The translations under genes were made by a program, and so were the position numbers. DNA of 64,000 bases. It comes from Lophius americanus (taxonomy: Eukaryota > Chordata > Actinopteri > Lophiiformes > Lophiidae). The notes under the pieces were generated by a model. That model saw only the letters and a program-made list of their open reading frames with translations, ran no database searches and was not told the origin of the DNA. Below, piece by piece: positions 60,844-64,000 of this stretch. The stretch lies in the NCBI GenBank assembly GCA_037951165.1, contig JBBDHG010000014.1, positions 20,361,501-20,425,500 of the forward strand. Direction: 5' to 3'. Positions within the stretch are counted from its first letter, which is position 1; each line of letters opens with the position of its first letter.

Positions 60844-62639
60844 TCTAGGCTGCCGGAGGAAGAACAAACACAAACTCTATTATGGGTGCAAACCAATGCA
60901 GCAGTGGCTGCAAATGCAAATACAGCACAACATGTCTTCAGCTGGGTACGTATGGAATGCTGAACAGATCGGATGCGATGGACCAGAAACATTTGGTCAG
61001 GGGAGGCAGTCGATGTTCACCTGTCATCATGAAAAGTAAAAAACAAATAATGATAAAATAAAATAAATATTAATTTTTGTCTACTGACTTGTGAACAGAA
61101 ATGTTATTTCTGTACGGCTTCGAGTCATTTCATTCATTGTTTTAAAATCAAAATAGCAGAATTTGCGTATTTCCTGTTCAAATAGAGAAAGAGAAAAACA
61201 ATTTTTTTTTATATTTAAACCACCCCAGGAAAGTCGATCAATTATTGAAATTTAAAAATGGACCTATAATTTTTTCTATATTTCTTTAATCATTTTTTCG
61301 TATATAGTTGAAAATATTTTGAGGCGCAAAGATAAACTTTATTTTTAACATTTTTTTAAATAATGGCGTGAACCCATGATTTTGTCCGGGACTGTATGAT
61401 TTGTAGAATAGTATTGGCAAATTAAGAACACAGGAAGTTGCGGACTAAATTCTCTCTTTCTTTTAGCCGTTACAAATTTAAGATATTTCTTTGGCCAAAA
61501 ACGTAACTTAACTATGTGTGTGTATAGGATTCTGATATGAGATATGAAACACAACCAGGAGTCAGTTTGCAAGCTGGTAATTAAACGGTAAATTTAAGCT
61601 ACTCTATTGGGTTCATTTATTTGTAAATCTGACTGTGAAAGGGTCGGAGCCTCACCTTCCACGAACCTCACCGAATGGACGCCAATAACACCGTTGACTT
61701 TCCTGTGTAAGCAGTGATGTATTTGTTTGTTTATTTTAAATTAAGGATATGTGCTTAACAAATCTACAGGACTAATGGTTTGTAATTACTGCTGGGAACA
61801 GGCAAAGAGAAAAGCCTTGGGCTAATCAAATGCTGATAAGATATCCTGTGTTAATCGCATACGGAGGCTAAACCTCATGTGTTTTCCTCCAACGCAAGTG
61901 AAGAGCACCAAACAATCGCTGTCTCACTACCACAGACCCATGACAGACTCATGACCTAACACACCTGACAGGCAGGTGTGTTTATCCAGGCAAAACATCT
62001 TAACAGCTTGCGGACAGGCGCATCAAAAGCAGTTTCTGTTAGAGCTGTGTACTGCTGTCTGTAATGAGGACGATCCGGAGGTTTGCTTTGTTTGATGAGG
62101 CGCGCTACAGCTGAGCGGACACAGCTGAAGACTCATTCTAACTCATACAGCGACGCTAAGGAGTTGAAGGGAAGGATGGGCTCTTCAGGGGAGATTTTTG
62201 AATCTCATAAAGTGGTGGCAGACATACAAAGAAGTGTCTGAGGGAAATCACACATACAGTATTGTGGTGAAGACAGTTACAGAACCACTGTGTGTTCACA
62301 CTACAAATTACAGGATGTCATCAGACATATCATCTAAATATATATTGCATTTCCTGTGATGGCCTTAGGTTAAGGCAGTTTATTCCTGCATTTTAATATT
62401 TAATCTATTATATAAATATAGTTAAATTCAATACATTTCTGTCATGTCCTCGATTTCTAATTTAGCCATTGTGGTCATTAAACAATAAGTCATTGATAAT
62501 GAATAGAACCAAAGTGTAATTTTGTACGGTTGTCATTGTTTCAGTGTGAGTTTGCTACTTGGTGCTTACATGGTAGGGAAATCAAAAAGTGTGAACAGCT
62601 TGCCTAGAGCATTGGGTTTTTGGTCATCTCATACCAGCA

Positions 62640-63110
62640 TTATCTAATAACGTTATGATGAAACTATTTATATGCCTGAAAAGACGGCATATTATAGAAT
62701 CGTCATCGCTGCGTCCGCCGCAGATCTTTCCTTTCAACTTGATAACTCCAAATTACTTCATGGATCATTTTCAAATTTACCCACATAGTTCCCACACTAG
62801 GAGGAGCTTTATGTGTAGCAGGTGGAGCTGTACGCCTTGTACACATCATATTTTAATCTAGTGCTTCATATTTTACTCACTAGGGGGAGTTTTAAAAAAA
62901 ACAACAACACAGATTTTAGGACATAACTTCCTAACCATTGGATTGATTAGCCAAATTCGGTGCATATGAATTGACTGGAGGAGATCTATTTTGTAAATAT
63001 CATATTTTGCTCAGTAGGGAGACATTTTCAATCATTTTCAAATGTATATATCTTCTATGGAAATAGTAGGTTGGTAACTTCTGAAGATATATCAAATTTT
63101 ACACAGAACT
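62640..63110 (-). repeat. Rpt-A copy leading into a CATA array
   Basis: Contains catggatcattttcaaattt, cccacactaggaggagcttt, cactagggggagttttaaa and ttcggtgcatatgaattgac. The right side ends in gataagacagacaaaccc, which passes directly into the tetranucleotide array. Confidence 0.65.
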
Positions 63111-63139
63111 GAATCCGAAATACAGATAAGACAGACAAA

Positions 63140-63783
63140 CCCACACTAACATACATACATACATACATACATACATACATACATACATACATTCATACAT
63201 ACATACATACATACATACATACATACATACATACATACATACATACATTCATACATTCATACATACATACATTCATACATACATACATACATACATACAT
63301 ACATCCATACATACATACATACATTCATACATACATATATACATACATACATACATTCATACATACACACGAGTAAATACATACATACACACACACATAC
63401 ATACATTCATACATACATTCATACATACATACATAAATACATTCATGCATACACACTAACATACATACATTCATTCCTTCTTACATACACACATACATAC
63501 ATACATACATTCATTCATACATACATACATACATACATTCATACATACATACATACACACACATACATTCATTCATACATACATACATACATTCATACAT
63601 ACATACATACATTCATTAATACATACATACATACATTCATTCATACATACATACATACATTCATTCATACATTCATACATACATACATACATACATACAT
63701 TCATACATACATACATACATACATTCATACATACATTCATACATACATACATACATACATTCATACATACATACATACATTCA

Positions 63784-63815
<32 letters not shown>

Positions 63816-64000
63816 CATACATACATACATACATACTTACATTCATACATACATTCATACATACACACTAACATACATACATACATTCATACATACATTC
63901 ATACATACATACTAACATACATAAATACATACATACATACATACATACATACATACATTCATAAATACACACTAACATACATACATTCATACATACATAC
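63140..64000. repeat. (CATA)n array running off the window
   Basis: More than 850 bp of CATA units, frequently interrupted by CATT and by cacacactaacata blocks. The Met/Tyr/Val/Cys ORF on the minus strand here is an artefact of the 4-bp period. Confidence 0.98.

Larger units (their letters stand above)
49675..64000 (-). other. sequence upstream of the syt7 transmembrane exon
   Basis: Probably intron 1. No ATG-containing exon with a suitable phase-1 donor was found for the short lumenal N-terminus. It holds a SINE tail (50480-50604), an L2 copy (50612-51195), a PIF/Harbinger-like relic (51951-52672), an RTE-like tail (55575-55810), Rpt-A fragments (56690-56840, 62640-63110), a hAT-like relic (59855-60843) and a long CATA array. 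I recognise nothing in 52.7-55.5, 56.9-59.8 and 60.9-62.6 kb. Confidence 0.5.

Noticed and set aside
63573..63830. Met/Tyr/Val/Cys-rich 85-codon ORF
   Set aside because: Artefact of the CATA tetranucleotide array.

Overview
This is vertebrate nuclear DNA, most likely from a ray-finned (teleost) fish. It is AT-rich and has no operons, ribosome binding sites or long ORFs. The repeats are typical of fish: Tc1-like, PIF/Harbinger-like and hAT-like relics, L2-clade and RTE-like LINEs, a Penelope-like element and tRNA-headed SINEs.

The only gene I can support is synaptotagmin-7 (syt7; I cannot tell syt7a from syt7b), on the minus strand. It encodes a high-affinity Ca2+ sensor for asynchronous release, facilitation and lysosome or dense-core exocytosis. 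Seven exons are visible. In transcript order they are: transmembrane exon 49571-49674; juxtamembrane exon 42600-42679; four linker cassettes 41452-41586, 36293-36493, 30663-31010 and 23465-23587; and exon 3706-3829, which carries the conserved SSVSDL motif just before C2A. Each has AG/GT borders and the phases fit throughout. The four cassettes are 135, 201, 348 and 123 bp, all multiples of three and all phase 2-2, so any combination can be skipped without losing frame. The short N-terminal exon 1 and the C2A/C2B exons were not found. The C2 exons should lie beyond base 1, and exon 1 is probably beyond base 64000 or too short to recognise.

The rest is intron. By region: 1-3.7 kb intron after the linker, with a 200-codon ORF of doubtful meaning; 3.8-23.5 kb a large intron holding Rpt-A copies, two Rpt-B elements (one grown into a 20-bp minisatellite), a TA-flanked MITE, an old L2 copy and a CA array; 23.6-30.7 kb Rpt-A, SINE and LINE tails and an unexplained exon-like ORF at 27.5-27.8 kb; 31-36.3 kb a second MITE copy and an L2 LINE inserted in a Tc1-like transposase relic; 36.5-41.5 kb a Penelope-like element; 42.7-49.6 kb LINE tails; 49.7-64 kb a second L2 copy, PIF/Harbinger-like and hAT-like relics, RTE-like tail, Rpt-A and a CATA array that runs off the end. 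Rpt-A and Rpt-B are names used only here. Rpt-A is an eight-copy dispersed family with internal tandem modules. Rpt-B is a common teleost repeat with a tRNA-like head.
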